In this document: positions 34,791-47,985 of the stretch, one piece after another
Position numbering within the stretch: the first letter of the stretch is position 1
Layout: each line of letters starts with the position of its first letter
Assembly (NCBI GenBank): GCA_949752795.1
Contig: OX457057.1
Coordinates: 11,460,632-11,524,631, forward strand
Reading direction: 5' to 3'
Source: Hyperoodon ampullatus
Taxonomy: Eukaryota > Chordata > Mammalia > Artiodactyla > Ziphiidae
DNA: 64,000 nucleotides
Translations under genes and position numbers: made by a program
The notes under the pieces: generated by a model
Told to the model about the DNA's origin: nothing
What the model saw: only the letters and a program-made list of their open reading frames with translations
The model's database searches: none

Positions 34791-37449
34791 AATAAAATAA
34801 TGTTTGGGAAGCGTGGGGTCTGGTTGGTGTGGGCAGTACTGGAGGTGCCTTTCCATGGAGTGGCGGGGTGTGGGGTGTGGGAGGGCGTGTGCCCACCGGG
34901 CACTCTTCTGCCTGTTGGGATATTGAGTCCTGGCCATGACTGAGCTTTTACTTTGTTCTCCATGACATACGGTACAGATCCGGCCACTGTGCCTAGCAGC
35001 GATGAAGGGAGGTACGTGGTTAGGGGGTGGGGAGCAGAGACCTTGGGGAAGGCTTAGGGCTTCATCCCCTCACAGCCTCAGGACTGCCAGGTTCAATGGC
35101 AGTGGCCGAGCCTTCCCCCAGCCTGGCCAGCCCCAGAGAGGGCCCTGCCTTCCGCTGCAGGGTTCCCTGCCAGGGGTGTGCTCGTGTTTCAGAGCTTACA
35201 CGGTGGCGCTCAGGTCAAAGGAGGGCTGCTTGTAAAGACGCAAAGGCAACCTCAAGAAGTCCAAGGCCAGCCACGTGGGGTCTGGCGCCAGGGCTGGGAG
35301 CCTGGAGCAGTGCCCTCTCTCTCCATCCCGCCCCCTAGGAATTTCCAAGGATTCTCCCTAACTGCCTGCCTTGCTTTCCTGCTCTGCCAGGGCGTCTGCT
35401 CTTGCATGACCTTTCAATCTCTGAAATGCCTGGGAGACAGAGAATCTGATTGGTCCTTGCCTCATCAATAGTTTGCAAGACCCTGGGTCAGGTGACCAAT
35501 CAATCGTCTGCGTGTGTCAGGGTGGGCGGGCTACCTGTATGCAGTATGGAGCTGCTTCCTCCTTGGGCTGTGGGAAAGTGGTTAACTTAGGGAAACAGAC
35601 TGACCCATCGAGTCCAGGGCAGGTGTTCCTCCTGAGCTGGCACCCCTGCAGGGACTGGAAACGTACTTCCTCTCTGGCAGCCCTCACAGTCTTTGATTTG
35701 TTTTAAGCATTCACTCACGGTTATATTGAGCCCCAGATTGATCTCTTTGTAGCATCCACCCTTGGCCCGTGTCCTACCATTGGAGGATCTTACACGCTAA
35801 ATCTATTTCCTTGACATGCTAAGCCCTCTGACATGAGAAGACAGCCACCGTGGCACATGAACCAGTACACCTTCCTGCACCAGCTTCCTTTCTCTAAGCA
35901 TCTTTCTTCCCAGCCAGGGCAGAGCAGATTGTGCTGGGGAGGTTGGAGGACAGGATGTCTTGCCTTGATCCACCCAGCTTGACTAGCCTTTGACTCTCAT
36001 CTCCCACCAGGAGCCCTTTGTGAGGGCAGAGAGAGTTTCTGGAGCCCGAAGCTTCCCTTGCACATCCAAGGGAAGAATGTTCCCCAGACTGAGCTGTGTG
36101 TTCCTGGCTCTCCTGGTGTTTGTTTAAGAGAACTCTGCGGGAGCCTGAAGTCATCAGGCGGGCCCTCCTGGCAGCAGGCAAGGAGAAAGGGAGCTAGAAA
36201 CTCCATGGAATGCTCTTAGGGCAGGTGGGGCCGACACAGTAGCCTAGGCCAGGCCAGGGCTGTGGAATTAGGACGCAATTCTGCAGCCCACCCTGTACCA
36301 CCCACCCCTGTGCTGACAGCTCTTAGATCAGAAGGAGCCCCAGAGACATCCAGTGACAAGTTCAAATACTCCTTTTGGGATTCATAAGCAGCATGCACGG
36401 CCAAACAAACAGCACTCGCCTCTTGGCAAGAGGGTCCTATCAACATCTGCCTGCAGCCAAGAGATTACAAAAAGAGGAGGGTGGACAGAAAAACAGTACG
36501 TTAAATGCCAACCCCTTGAAAAAGGAGATTGAATTTCTCTGCCTGGAAATGTTTAACTTGAGTCAGCCGCCTCCCTTCCAGACCAGGCCAGCCTGGGTTG
36601 GAGGTCTGGTTTCCGCCCCGCCACTTCCCCCAAATTAGCTTTTTGCAGGTGTGCGTGCAGAGCAAATGCTAATTTGGAAGGAGATTTATAGGTTTCTCCA
36701 GAGACAGGAGCAGGAACAGTTTCCTGGGCAGCAGGGTTATCCTGGGTTAATTTTCATGATTATTGAAAGGATCTTAGCTGAAGACTCTTGGGCCCTGCCT
36801 GCCCATGGTCTCTGCTGAAATCCGTGCTGTCTGCTCACCTGCAGAAGGGCCAGAGAGCCACTGTCCCCTCGTCCCCTGCCTCCTGGGTTTGGGCTTCACT
36901 GTCTGGGGTCTCCTGGCTGAAGAGGAACCAGAGCTTGCATGGGGGTTTGTTGTGGATTCCTGGAATGTCGGCAGCTATGTGCCATCTGCTACTGGGGAAG
37001 GAGTGACCTCGCGGGCCTGGCTGGTGAGCCACCTGCAGTTCCAGAGGGACGGGACAGCAAGTCCACAGCACACGGGACTTTTTCTTGTTACAAGTCGAGT
37101 CACAATGCTGACACCTGCTCCTGGTTAGGACACCTGCTTCTTCAATCGGCTTATTTTCTGCCGCTTTGCCCAACTGTGGAAGCAGTTTTGAAGCATCCAC
37201 CAAGTGCGAGGTGTGTGTGTGTTTTGTGTACTGGGCCACTGGGCCAGCCCTGTACACCCCGCCACACGTATCTGTTCTCAGACGGTCTCAGTGATCCACA
37301 CTGTTTCAGGTGTGTCAGGAAAGATGTGTGTGAAAGGCCCAGATATTCCAGGTTTGAAGTTGGTGGACTGGGGAGAAGAAAGAATAAAGATCTAGCAGTT
37401 CCGCCCACCAGAGTAGGGCAGGAGGAGGCTGGCTTATGAGAATAAAATA

Positions 37450-37646
37450 CAGTCGGCCCTTGAACAACATGGGTTTGAACTGCTCGGGTCCACTACGTGG
37501 ATTATTTCAATAGTAAATATTAATACTGCACCATCTGTGAATAGTTGGATCCACCAGGATACAGAGGGCAGACTGAATTACACCCCAGTTTTCGACTGTG
37601 TGGACACTGGGTGCCCCTGTCCCCTGAGTTGTTCACAGGTCAGCTG
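37450..37646. mobile_element. Tigger-derived MITE (MER2/MER44-like)
   Basis: Ends are cagtcggcccttgaacaac and an imperfect reverse complement, gttgttcacaggtcagctg. TA dinucleotides sit at or near both ends (37448-37449 and 37649-37650), as for Tc1/mariner insertions. Confidence 0.75.
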
Positions 37647-38799
37647 TCTATAGAACAACAAAAAGTCTTTGACCTGCTCCAGACCATTCACATCCAGTGT
37701 CAGCGCTCTCATTCTGTACATTCCTTTATTCAAGCTGGACGCTTTGATTCCGCCATGGCCAAGCCTAGAACCTGCTATTCTTTAGTTGGAGTCATTTTCT
37801 CTTGGGGTGTGGGGGAGGGGCGTGGAAGAAGACGGCTTCAAAGAAAAGCATGTTTGGTCTTGAAAGCACCTCTGGGCAGGCAGGTGGGCGCGGTCCTAGG
37901 GGAGCCTTGGCCTGATCTAAGGCTTCCCTTGCCCCAAGCTCATGCCCTGGGCTACCCTCAGCTCTGTGGGCACTTCTTGAGCTTAGCTCATGGGTCAGGG
38001 CTCTTCTAGGTGCTGTGGCACATAATACGCGGCTTCTGCCAGGGGCTGCTCCAGAAAGACCTAGAAGGATGCCGTTCTGTACAAGAGATTTCCTTGTCTG
38101 GGCTGACAGGGTCATTTGTATTCCTCCGAGGACGACCGCCTAGGCTCTGGTCACCATCAGTGGAAATTCTGCCTCGCCTCTCTGTGCTCCTACTTGTTTT
38201 TAAGACCGAGGGGCTGGGACACGGCTGTGTGATCTATCGAACTGGGGGTGAGCCGTGAACGCGTGCGCCGCTGTCAGGGGGGCAGTGTGGTGGTGGCGAG
38301 CCATGGGGTTTTTCCAACTTACATTTTTCGAATAGTTTTCTCCTCTGTTCTCCCAAGAGGCCGTACGCGGAGTGCAGTAAGCGTTTGACCTTTGTGAAAT
38401 GGTGGAGTGGGCCAGACGGGGGAAACGTTTGGTGGCAAGCTGGCGGCAGCTCAAAGCAGGAATTCAAGCTGCATCTCTGCCTTTCTCAGCCCGTAAACAG
38501 GCGAAAGTGAGGGGTGCGGGCGGCAAAAGAGAGGGGGCTTCGTGCTTCCAGATTAGGATCTCGTGGGCCACTTCCTCAGCAACAAGCCCCCAGCTGCTGG
38601 GAGCCCCACTCTGGAGACCTCTCAGCAAGGAATGTTCTACCTGGAGGTTCAGGTCAGGTTCCCAGGAGAAGCCCCTGGGGATCCAGGGACAAGGCTGCTG
38701 GGCAGGGGCTGGTCTCAGAACCAGAAGGCAGTGGCTCCTGGGAGGGGGAGGGGGAAGAACCAGCTGGCACATAGCGCTTGGCCTGTGCCAAGCACGGTT

Positions 38800-39015
38800 C
38801 TTGTACGGGTCCAGTCCGTGCGTGTGCCTCTATGGACTCTATGTGTATAGTCACTCATTTCATCCTCACGACAATCCTGTAAGATGGGTACTGTTATTGC
38901 CCCGTGTTACAGGTAAGGGAACTGTGGCGGAGAGAGGTTAGTAAGGGACTGGGACTCAAACCCAGACCAACTCGCCCCCAAGGTGTTTCCGGCCCCTTAG
39001 ACCACGCTGCCTCTC
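38800..39015 (-). repeat. MIR-class repeat
   Basis: catcctcacgacaatcctgt, tacaggtaagggaactgtgg and gactgggactcaaacccag. Confidence 0.85.
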
Positions 39016-39805
39016 AGCCCACGTGTTCAACGAGCATCTGTCGAAACCGGAAGTCAGATATGCAGCTTCTGTGTTCAGGTTGCGTCTTCCCACGGGGGGA
39101 GAAGTTCTATCCACAGATGCAGTAACTCAGGGACTTGAGTTTGCCCTCCTCATCCCACTGCTCTCCCTTCCCCCCCAAAAAAACCCCCATTTTCTGTGTC
39201 TTGATTATATATTTGGTTCATAGACAACACTGCTGAAACTCCCCAGGTGATATAAGGTCATTTTTCTAATCGATTTTGTTCATTTTAAATCCTGAAAGTT
39301 GTACTCTGATGGGAGGAGGGACACAGTCGTGGGGCCCCCATTGGTCCTACTTTGAAGTCTCAGAATCGGTGACTTCAAAGGCCTCTGGAGACCAGATGGA
39401 CCACTGCAGAAGTAGGGGTGCTCCAGGCCCTTTGAACAGACTGAGGACCTAGGAGGACAGGAATGGACCAAACAGTCCAGAGAGGCAGGGGTGTACCCAG
39501 GAGTCTGCACAGGTGGGGTGGGAAAGTGGGCCCAGGCCTCGCACACCTTAGAATCCCTGGGTGAGTTGGCTGAGGGGAGGGGCCGTGCCTTGGGCCTTGG
39601 TTGACCGCCCCTTAATGAGGACAATAAAACCCACCATCGTAATCTTCCCAGGGGTTTGGGTGATAAACATAAGAGGTGAGAGCACTTTGAAGAAAAAGTT
39701 AAAAGCACAATATTCAGCTTAACAACATCAGCCCAAGTGCAGGCGGCCTTGTGCGTATGAAGACGCCGACTAGTTCCACGCCGGGCAGAAGGCCTCCAGC
39801 CGGCC

Positions 39806-39933
39806 TTGCTAGCTGGTGTGCATCCTGTGCTTCCGTCTGAGCTCTGTTTGTTAGGATTTGGGGTTGGGGTTGCTAGCTGCTGTGCATCCTGTGCTTCCGT
39901 CTGAGCTCTGTTTGTTAGGATTTGGGGTTGGGG
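39806..39933. repeat. 64-bp direct tandem duplication
   Basis: Two adjacent 64-base units, 39806-39869 and 39870-39933, each starting ttgctagctg and ending ggatttggggttgggg. I count one difference (g to c at unit base 11). Confidence 0.97.
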
Positions 39934-40829
39934 GGGCCCTGGGCCACAGGAAAGAAGAGCATCCTGAGAAGAAGTATCACAGGGGGAGCCAGGCAGCCCT
40001 GGTGGCCGTGGCCCTTGGGCAGGCCCTGAGTCTCTGTGCTTTAGTCTCATCTCTAACACGGGCATCATGCCACCCTCCGAGGTTGCTGGGATGCGTGCCC
40101 AGCACGTAGAGGTTCCTGGGATGCCGAGCATGGCTCCTGGCCTTCCAGCTGTAGGTTGTTGAAGTACAGGCACTCCGGAGACCTAGTAGGGTTTCCTGCG
40201 AGCCAGCCCACGTGGCCCGGGCCTGCTCTTTCTCAGCCCCAGGTAATTTTTCAATTAACTCGATTGGCTGGAAACCGGGGCGCCCTTGGAGTGTGGGAAA
40301 ACGTTCCAGGCCGGAAGGGGCCTCCCCTCTGCCCCCGCTGGCTTGGGGCTTGGCTTCAAGGGAGGATCCAATTTCACATCAGGACACCAGGACGTGATCC
40401 CAGTGCCCCTCTGAAAAATCCCAGATGGCGCCTTCTGGAAGCCCCTGTGGGCTCCGCGCTAGCGGCTGGCCTGTCCTCCTCCCCTGCCCCCCGCAGACTC
40501 CCCGACCCGGGTTCCGGCGGTGAGAGCCTCCAACGGTTTCATTACTGACTTTATTGCTAAACAATTTAGAAAGGCGGCCCTGCCAGTTTTCATAAGTGAA
40601 ACATTTAAAGTATGCAAAGCATATTTTATTTTTTCCTGGAGCAGCTGCTCGGTTGAGCTGGAGAATAGTCAGGAGTAAGTTACATGGATCCGTGCGCCGC
40701 CCTACAGTTTGCAGGCTCCGCGGCCTTGGGCACCTCCCACTGCAGGAGCCCAGGACGTCCTCTTCCTTCTCCGCCCCCTCCGTGGGGTCAGGCATCCTCT
40801 CGATGGCATCGGAACTGGCTGCCAACATT

Positions 40830-41440
40830 GGCTGAGGGCTCGCTCTGTGCCAGGCCCCTTCTTGGAGCTTTTTGTCTGTTACTCATAGGCTGTCACAGCA
40901 GCCCTGAGGGATGGATACTATCATTACCTTCATTCCTCACGTGAGGACACGGAAGTGATCTGCTGGGGGTCCAACAGCTACTCTAAAGGACAGAGCCAGG
41001 ATTTGGTGCCAGAATCACTGCTCTTAGCCATCACTGTTGTGGTTTTATTTTTTTATTTTTATTTTTTTTTAATTTTTCTTTTTCTTTTTTCTTTTTTTTT
41101 AGTTTTATTTCTTTATTTTTACATCTTTATTGGAGTATAATTGCTTTACAATGGTGTGTTACTTTCTGCTTTATAACAAAGTGAATCAGTTATACATATA
41201 CATATGTTCCCATATCTCTTCCCTCTTGCGTCTCCCTTCCTCCCACCCTCCCTATCCCACCCCTCTAGGTGGTCACGAAGCACCGAGCTGATCTCCCTGT
41301 GCCATGCGGCTGCTTCCCACTAGCTATCTATTTGACGTTTGGTAGTGTATATATGTCCATGCCTCTCTCTCGCTTTGTCACAGCTTACACTGTTGTGGTT
41401 TTATAGGCGAGGAAGTTGAGGGCTGTAGAGGTCGAGACAT
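40830..41440 (-). repeat. MIR split by a young L1
   Basis: cgctctgtgccaggcccctt through cagagccaggatttggtgcc; the L1 at 41049-41387 lies in its far end. Confidence 0.7.
41049..41387 (-). mobile_element. 5'-truncated young L1 3' end, cetartiodactyl type
   Basis: The reverse complement of the same 3' UTR seen at 21558 (tttattggagtataattgc near 41127), with a long impure T-rich tail. A perfect 17-bp duplication (cactgttgtggttttat) is at 41032-41048 and 41388-41404. Confidence 0.95.
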
Positions 41441-42554
41441 AGCAGGAGATGCCCGTTCTTAGTTCGCCTTCTGAAGCCACGTTTGAGACAGTGAGTCCTC
41501 CAGGTTTGCTCTTTGTCCAGGTTGCCGCCTGGACTTGGTTTAAATTCTTCTGAAAGCCCGGATCTGTTCGAGATACAGATCTGAAGATGCGGGAATTTCA
41601 GACTCGCCGCCCTCGTGTGCTGGCGGTGCTAGGAGAGCCCCGGCTGGGCCCTGGTCGCCCACTTCCCTTCTCTGTGTAATTGTTTACATCTGCGGGGGGC
41701 TTCGGCATGCTGAACATGTTTCGAAGCATTTAACCCCTGAGTTGACTGATGCCTAAGAAAGGCTGAGCAGAATGTTCCAGCCAAAGCGTGTTTCCAGTTT
41801 GCTTCCAGGTTATAGTAGCCAGTGGCCTAGCAGTCAGGGCTGTAGATTCCAGACACCTTCCTTTGGGCCTCAGTTTGGCTGTCTATAAAATGGGGATATA
41901 AATGTCTTTCTTCCCCCAGGCTTCTTAGGAAGGTAGCTCTCCTGCCGGGAGCCAGGCCTTGGAGAACCCGATCTCTGACAAGTGGGACAGGCAGCTTCAG
42001 TCTGCTCTGTGCATTCTGGTAATGGGTGGAGAAGGAAATCGAGATGCAGGTGTTTTGCTGCTGACTCAGACTCGGGTGGGAAAGAAAGCAAGGTCTGGGC
42101 TCTCCCCCTGCAGTCGCAAGGCCTCGGTCAAGTTGGTTCCTCCTGGTTTGCAGTGAGCTTTGTGCTCGCTGCATGGATGGGCTGCCGTGTCACAAGTTGG
42201 TGGGTGTAACCAATGCTGGGCCTTCTTTCTTTTTCTTCTTTGTGTTTTGGTAATTTTTTTCCCCTGGAGGGTGGAGAAGAGGGAGGAGGGGTGGGAGGAG
42301 AGAGTCTTGCGTGGTGAGGGCAGAGAGGGAAACAGGCAGTGCCGCCCAGTGGTCACTGTCCCTCTCCTGGATCCGTTCCTTTAGGAGCCAAGCCTTGGGG
42401 ACGGGAGAAGCTTGTGGTGAGAGCCAAGGCTGGGGGACCAGGTTGTTTTCACCAAAGTTCGAAAAAAGGCCCAGTTCCAGCCCTGCCCCGCTCTTTGTCC
42501 TGGAGTTTAGTTTGAGAAATATGCACAGCATGGCATTTAGGGCTGGGAGCCTAG

Positions 42555-42780
42555 TCCAGTTAAGAACATGAGCTTTGCGATCAGACAGACTTCTGAGTTG
42601 GGATCCACTCTGCCACCGGGACCAGCTCTATAACCTTGAACAGGCCTGTCCACCTGTCGCGGTCTCCATCTCTCCACCTCCGTTTGCATGTGCAAAATGG
42701 AGAGAATGCTAGCACTGCTCCCAGCGAGAGAATTCAGTGGTCTGAGGCTTTAGGGCCAGGCACATAGTCAGCACCCAAAA
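42555..42780 (+). repeat. MIR
   Basis: gatccactctgccaccggga, tgtgcaaaatggagagaatg and gggccaggcacatagtcagc. Confidence 0.8.
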
Positions 42781-43144
42781 GGGACCCAGAGCCCTCAGGC
42801 CGAGGAAGGCTGCAGGGTTAGTGCTCGCAGACCTCTTTAGGTGGGAGAAGAGGAGAAAGGCTGATTCGGGTAGGAAAAGTCTGGAAATGGCCTTGAGGCA
42901 GAACTTGAAAATTTGTGCCTTCCAGGGTTTCAGCCCAGGGGCACTGGTCACTGCAGTCAAAGAAAAGCTAGAATTAAAGCACACGTTGGAGTAGGTGCTC
43001 ACTGGTTCTGTGGAGGTATATTCCATTGTCCGTTTTGCTTGTGCAGTTTCTGAAGGACAGTGATACAGCTTAGAGTGCTTAGCACATAGCAGGTGGCCTT
43101 TAAGTTTGTGGGGATGCTGGGCACCCAGAAAATGGTCCCCGACA

Positions 43145-43530
43145 GAAACCATTTATCAGGATTCTTTTACAGTTGCAAGGGATAGAAAATGCAACTCAAA
43201 CTGGCTTAAGAATGTGTTGGTTCACATAACTGAAAAATTCAGGAGTAGATCCTGGCTTCAGGTGTGGTGTGATCCAGGACAACACGGATATTATCTGAAT
43301 CCAGTCTTTGTCTTGTTGGTGCTCCCTTCTTGGTGGCAGGATGGCCACTACCACCTCCAGGCTCCATCCTCGCATCCATCATTAAAGAGAGCGGCTCCTG
43401 GTCCAGACTCTGACTCTGATTGGACTGATTTGTGTCATGTGCTTCCCCTCCTAAACCAATCACAGTGGCCAGGACAACTCAGCTCTCTGATTGGCCAGCC
43501 TGGGTCTTATCTCCACCTTTGAACCACGGG
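43145..43530 (+). mobile_element. Ancient interspersed repeat, family A, copy 2
   Basis: Shows acagttgcaagggatagaaa, aactcaaactggcttaagaa, gatccaggacaacacgg and the repeated gattgg/ccaatcac motifs near its end. Likely the same family as 32770-33165. Confidence 0.55.
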
Positions 43531-45639
43531 CTCTGGGAGTGGGTGGCTCCCCAGAGGGAAATGGAGGTGCTCTGTCTGAAAGACTGGAGGCATAGATGTC
43601 GGCTGAACCAAGAAGTCTGCTGCCCAATCCAGGGGGGGATAATGAAGAACTTTGAAAAGGTGGGATGAGCCAGCATCCCAGGGGAAGCAGTGGCTTTAAG
43701 GCTCAACTTGATAAGAGTGTTAAGATTCCTCTTTGCACCAAGAGGGTATCCCAGGACAGCTGCTGTCAGCCCACCCAACGTGATGAATGGGCCCCAGCTC
43801 ACTGCTTCTAAGTCCCAAGGGAAACTGTGTTCAGTGAGGGCCAGGGGAGGCAGCTGGCCAGTCCCTAAGGAGAGGCCAACCCTTTCCTCTCCCATCACTC
43901 CTGCAGATAGGAGCAGATAGGAGCGGGCTCCTCAAGGCCCCCAAGGAGGCCTGGGCACCTGGCTTTGGGACCAAGCAGTCACAGCCTGTCAGGGACTCGG
44001 CCGCCTGGGTGACAGGAGAGAGCCTGCCTTTCCACCCCCAGACAGATGCTGTATTTGGGGGTGCACATTCCTTCTGGAGCTAGAATCACCTGCTGAGTGA
44101 CTGTTGCAGACCCCTGAGGACCGTGGGGCTCCTACTGGCTGTCAGTGCATGGTGGCATCAAGCCACACGCCCAGAAAGGCTGCCAGAGGCTGTCCTTTCT
44201 GGGCTTGGGGAGCAGTGGACACAGGAAGCGAGGACCTCCAGTGATAAACGGGCACATTCTAGGAATCGGGCCAGGCCGCCTGCAGGGACCATGTTCCGTA
44301 CCACAGATCCTCAGGTTTGGTTCTGCCTGAGAACTAGGGAGCTGCGTGCTGGAGGTTTGCGATTCCTTCACTTCCCCAGGCATCTCTGCTTTTGAACCTG
44401 AGACTGGCACCCTTCCAGGGCTGGTGCCTGGCACACGATTATTCCTGAGTCAGTGCTTGGTGAGGGATGGTCAAAGGAGGCAGACCCCTTCCCGGAGAGA
44501 GTTGGATTCCCGGGATGTGGAGCTGTGTGGGCACAGCTTCCCGTGGGAAAGGTGGGCCCCCCCAAGATTGTGGAAGAGGATTAGCTTGGCAATCGGGCCT
44601 AAGACGAGTCTGGCTGAAAGGTATGTTTATGGGCCAGCAGTTGCACTGGCACAGCTCTGCAGGAAAGACGGGTTAAGCAGCACCTAAAAGAAAAAAACAA
44701 TTACTATGAAATATGAGAAAAAGACAAAGCCTGCATCACCTGGTACCTGCCAGGCCCTCCCCTACCCACCTGTAGTAAGAATTACCAGGCGGCTCTCCCA
44801 GGCCCTGGAGCAGCCTTGGAATTAATACTGCTGAGGAGTGCCTGGGCGTTGTTTGAGAATCTACTTGTATTTGGTGAATGCTCTATTGTGTCCCGTCACC
44901 CCCAAAGCTTTAAGTGTCAGGATCACATGACAAAGGCCCAGAGAACACGGAAAGCTCTAGCAAAGCTAGAGACCATAGACCCAGCTCTTGTCTGCCTGCC
45001 ACTGGCCCTGTTCCTGGCCTAGTGGGTCTGTCTCCACATACAGGGGGGATGGAGGGAGGGATGGGAGAGTCTACATCCCTAGGAGAGCAGAGGTGGACCA
45101 AAAGGGCTGTTTTCAGCTCCCTACGCACAGACCAGGCTGGAGAGGAGCCTGGGCTGGGTGTGAGGGGACCAGCCAAGCAGAAGGAAGTGATGTCAAGTCT
45201 TCCCTCCCCCATCTCAGAGGCCCGGCCCTGAGGCTGCTCTTCCCAGGCTACGGTTCCCAGATTTCTCTCTCCACAGACAAACCGTTACATTCAAGTCCCA
45301 CCTGGCTGGATGTCCCTGTGGAATTCCAGTCATTTACAGAGCTTTGAGGAACCTTCGGGGCTGAGTCTAGAACAGAGGGCTGCATTGCTGCCTCTGCTAC
45401 CGCTGCCCTGGGTTGTTTGAATCCAGCACTCCTGGCCCTCCTTGGCTGTTGGGTCAGCTTAGCCAAGAGGTTCTGCAATCTCGGGCCTTCCAGGCTGGGG
45501 GAAGGATGCAAACAGTGGTATCTGTCCCAGGAGGGTTTGAGGGCCCCCTTGTAACTGCGGGCCCTGAGAGGACACACAGGCTTTGCCTGCCTTGTGGGGC
45601 AGCTCACAGTATGGCAGCTGTACCGCAGGAGAAGAGGTG

Positions 45640-45850
45640 GAATATAACTCAGTAGTGACCAGAAAAGGCTCAGCAGCCAGACCACCCGGGTTTAACCACA
45701 TGTTTTCTCCATGCCTCGGTTTCTTCTGTAAAGTGGGTGCATCACCTTGGGTTATTGTGAGGATTGAGAAATAATGGTGTGAAGTTTTAGAACTGTTCTG
45801 GCATGCACGAGTGACTCAAAAAGTGTTACTATTATCACCATGATGATGAT
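45640..45850 (+). repeat. MIR
   Basis: cagaccacccgggtttaacc, atgcctcggtttcttctgta and ggttattgtgaggattgag. Confidence 0.75.
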
Positions 45851-46824
45851 GAAGAATGAATTCAAGAACAGAGGGAATGCAATATAGGAATGCAGCTGCC
45901 CTCTTTCTCTCCATGTGCTCCCCCCACAGAAAGGCAGAGCAGAGGAGGTGCCCTTAGGCCACTGGTGAAGACCCTCACCCCCTCAGCCTGGGACGTGGGC
46001 TCTGCCAGCGACCCCCTCTCTGACTCTGCCTTTTCAGGACTCCCTTCCACCATCAGGTACTGGCTTCCTTGGACACAAATACATCTGGTCCTGTTTAGTC
46101 TTGGGGCCTGGGAGCCCATCTCTTACGGGGATTTGATATGAATCATTGTACCTCAGTCTTAACATTTTAACCCTCCAAGAACAATCTGATTCCTAATTTT
46201 TAGAACAAGCATCATCCTAATGTTCTGAGACTACCACCTGGACCAGATTTGGCAGTGATGACAGTAATGGCAGTCCCGGCAGCAGTGGTGGCTTTTGAGT
46301 GCCCATGGCCTGCCGGCCGCTGCTGGACTAGCCCATGGCAGGGGGGCTGCACGACCCACGGGCTGACCTGGGCTCCGTCCCACACCCCCCAGCACCTCCG
46401 AGCTCAAGCGGGGTCACTACAGCCCTGAGTGGGTGCCACGAGGACCTGGTGAGATGAAGCCTGTAATCCAGTGGGTGGCATCCTGCACAAAGTCGGGGCT
46501 CAGAACATGGCAGTGCCATCAGCCATCGTCTCTGCCAGAAAGGGTGTTTGGACCAGAAGGGAACCGTGACATCATTAAGCAGAGCGTCGTGTCATCTGGA
46601 AGTGACCTCCATCTGGCCGGGGCCAGCGGGGCGTGGTCCAGTTTGTCTCCCACAGGGCAGGTATAGCTCAAGTGAACGGAGGTCGTCCACAGAGCCCGGG
46701 GTTGGACTCAGGCTCCCCTTTTACTGAGGCCTGCTGGAGGGCAGGGGGCCGGTGAGCTCGGTACCTGGATTTGGGGGGAAGATCTATAAAAGTGAGTGAA
46801 TAGAAAGCCTGAACTATGTTACTG

Positions 46825-46825
<1 letters not shown>

Positions 46826-46873
<48 letters not shown>

Positions 46874-46907
46874 CACACACACACACACACACACATATAT
46901 GTATATA

Positions 46908-46948
<41 letters not shown>

Positions 46949-46962
46949 GTATATGTATATTT
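46826..46962. repeat. Compound (TA)n(CA)n(TG)n(TA)n microsatellite
   Basis: A TA run, then CA, then TG, then TA again. The CA and TG parts can pair, so the block is self-complementary. Confidence 0.97.
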
Positions 46963-46965
46963 TTA

Positions 46966-47070
46966 GGTATCATTTCCTACAGCAAAGTGCGCAGGTTTTA
47001 AGGGTACCATCTGAGTTCAGAGAGTTTTGACAGATGTGTGCTTGGCTGTTTATCAAGGTGTCCGCCCATG
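46966..47070 (+). mobile_element. Old L1 (L1ME-like) 3' fragment
   Basis: The string gagagttttgacagatgtgtg near 47020 resembles the 3' region of old mammalian L1 elements. Short and diverged. Confidence 0.4.
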
Positions 47071-47404
47071 ACAGGCAGCCAGGGACTGTCACTCCAGCCT
47101 GCCCTCCCTTCGGAGCCCCCTGTGCTCTTGGTCCTGCCTTTGCCCTGCAGACTGGGTGACTCAGCCTTCTCTGTCATTTAATCCACCCCTTCCGGGTTGG
47201 GAGGCCCACAAAGTCTTGTCTCCCAGGTTCTTGGGGCCAAGGCCTCTCCTCGGAACATTGGGGAGGTTTGCCCTTTTCTATAATAATGATCTTGACGAGC
47301 TCCATATGACCCCCATTTAGAACCCTCTGGAATGTTTCCACTTAGATGATTACTTTGTTAAATGTTTACTACAGGCTTGGGAGACTGGTCTTGGCTCCAA
47401 TTTC

Positions 47405-47480
47405 AGGTCAACTCAGAGGTCACTTGTCCTAAGGTCAAATAGCCAGGAAGCGGGGGAGCCGGGACTGAGCCCCAGTGGCT
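47405..47480 (-). repeat. MIR fragment
   Basis: cttgtcctaaggtcaaatagc then gagccgggactgagcccc. Confidence 0.65.
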
Positions 47481-47826
47481 GACCCAGACCAGCCTGGCCC
47501 ACCTCCGCCCCGCCCCGCACTCGGCGCCGTCCTTGTGTGCCTTCCAGGAGCCCAGCGCTGGGCTGGCGCTGGGCGTCAGCTGTGAGCAGAGCAGAGCCCC
47601 TGCTGGCTCCGTGGCCACATCCTTCTCCAGGAGCTGCGTGGGAACGGTGCCCCGGGGAAGAGCCATGCACGGAGTGGCCGGCTCCCTGTGACCCACCTCC
47701 ATGTGGGAAACAAGAGCAAACCCATAACTGCTGGGGGGCACGCCTGCCTCCCCTGCCATCCATCAGGGCAAGCCTGTGGCGGCCCATGGACTTTGTGGCC
47801 CTTCCCCCTGCAAGACAGTACAGTGA

Positions 47827-47985
47827 GGGACTTCCCTGGTGGTCCAGTGGCTAAGGGTCTGCACTCCCAATGCAGGGGCCCCAGGTCAGGGAACTGGATC
47901 CCACATGCAGCAACTAAGAGTTCACATGCTGCAACTAAAGATCCCATGTGCCGCAGCCCTGTGAGCTCACGAAAATTAAGCCAGG
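47827..47985 (+). mobile_element. CHR-type SINE
   Basis: Begins gggacttccctggtggtcc. The 3' end is approximate because I could not pair a target duplication and the tail is not a clean A run. Confidence 0.8.

Noticed and set aside
39280..40173. A 297-codon minus-strand ORF
   Set aside because: Spans the 64-bp tandem duplication and unique intron; the encoded repeat is just the DNA duplication. No domain or homologue recognised.
41700..41735. p53 response element (gaacatgttt near 41713)
   Set aside because: One good half-site only; the neighbouring half has mismatches and overlaps it by one base.
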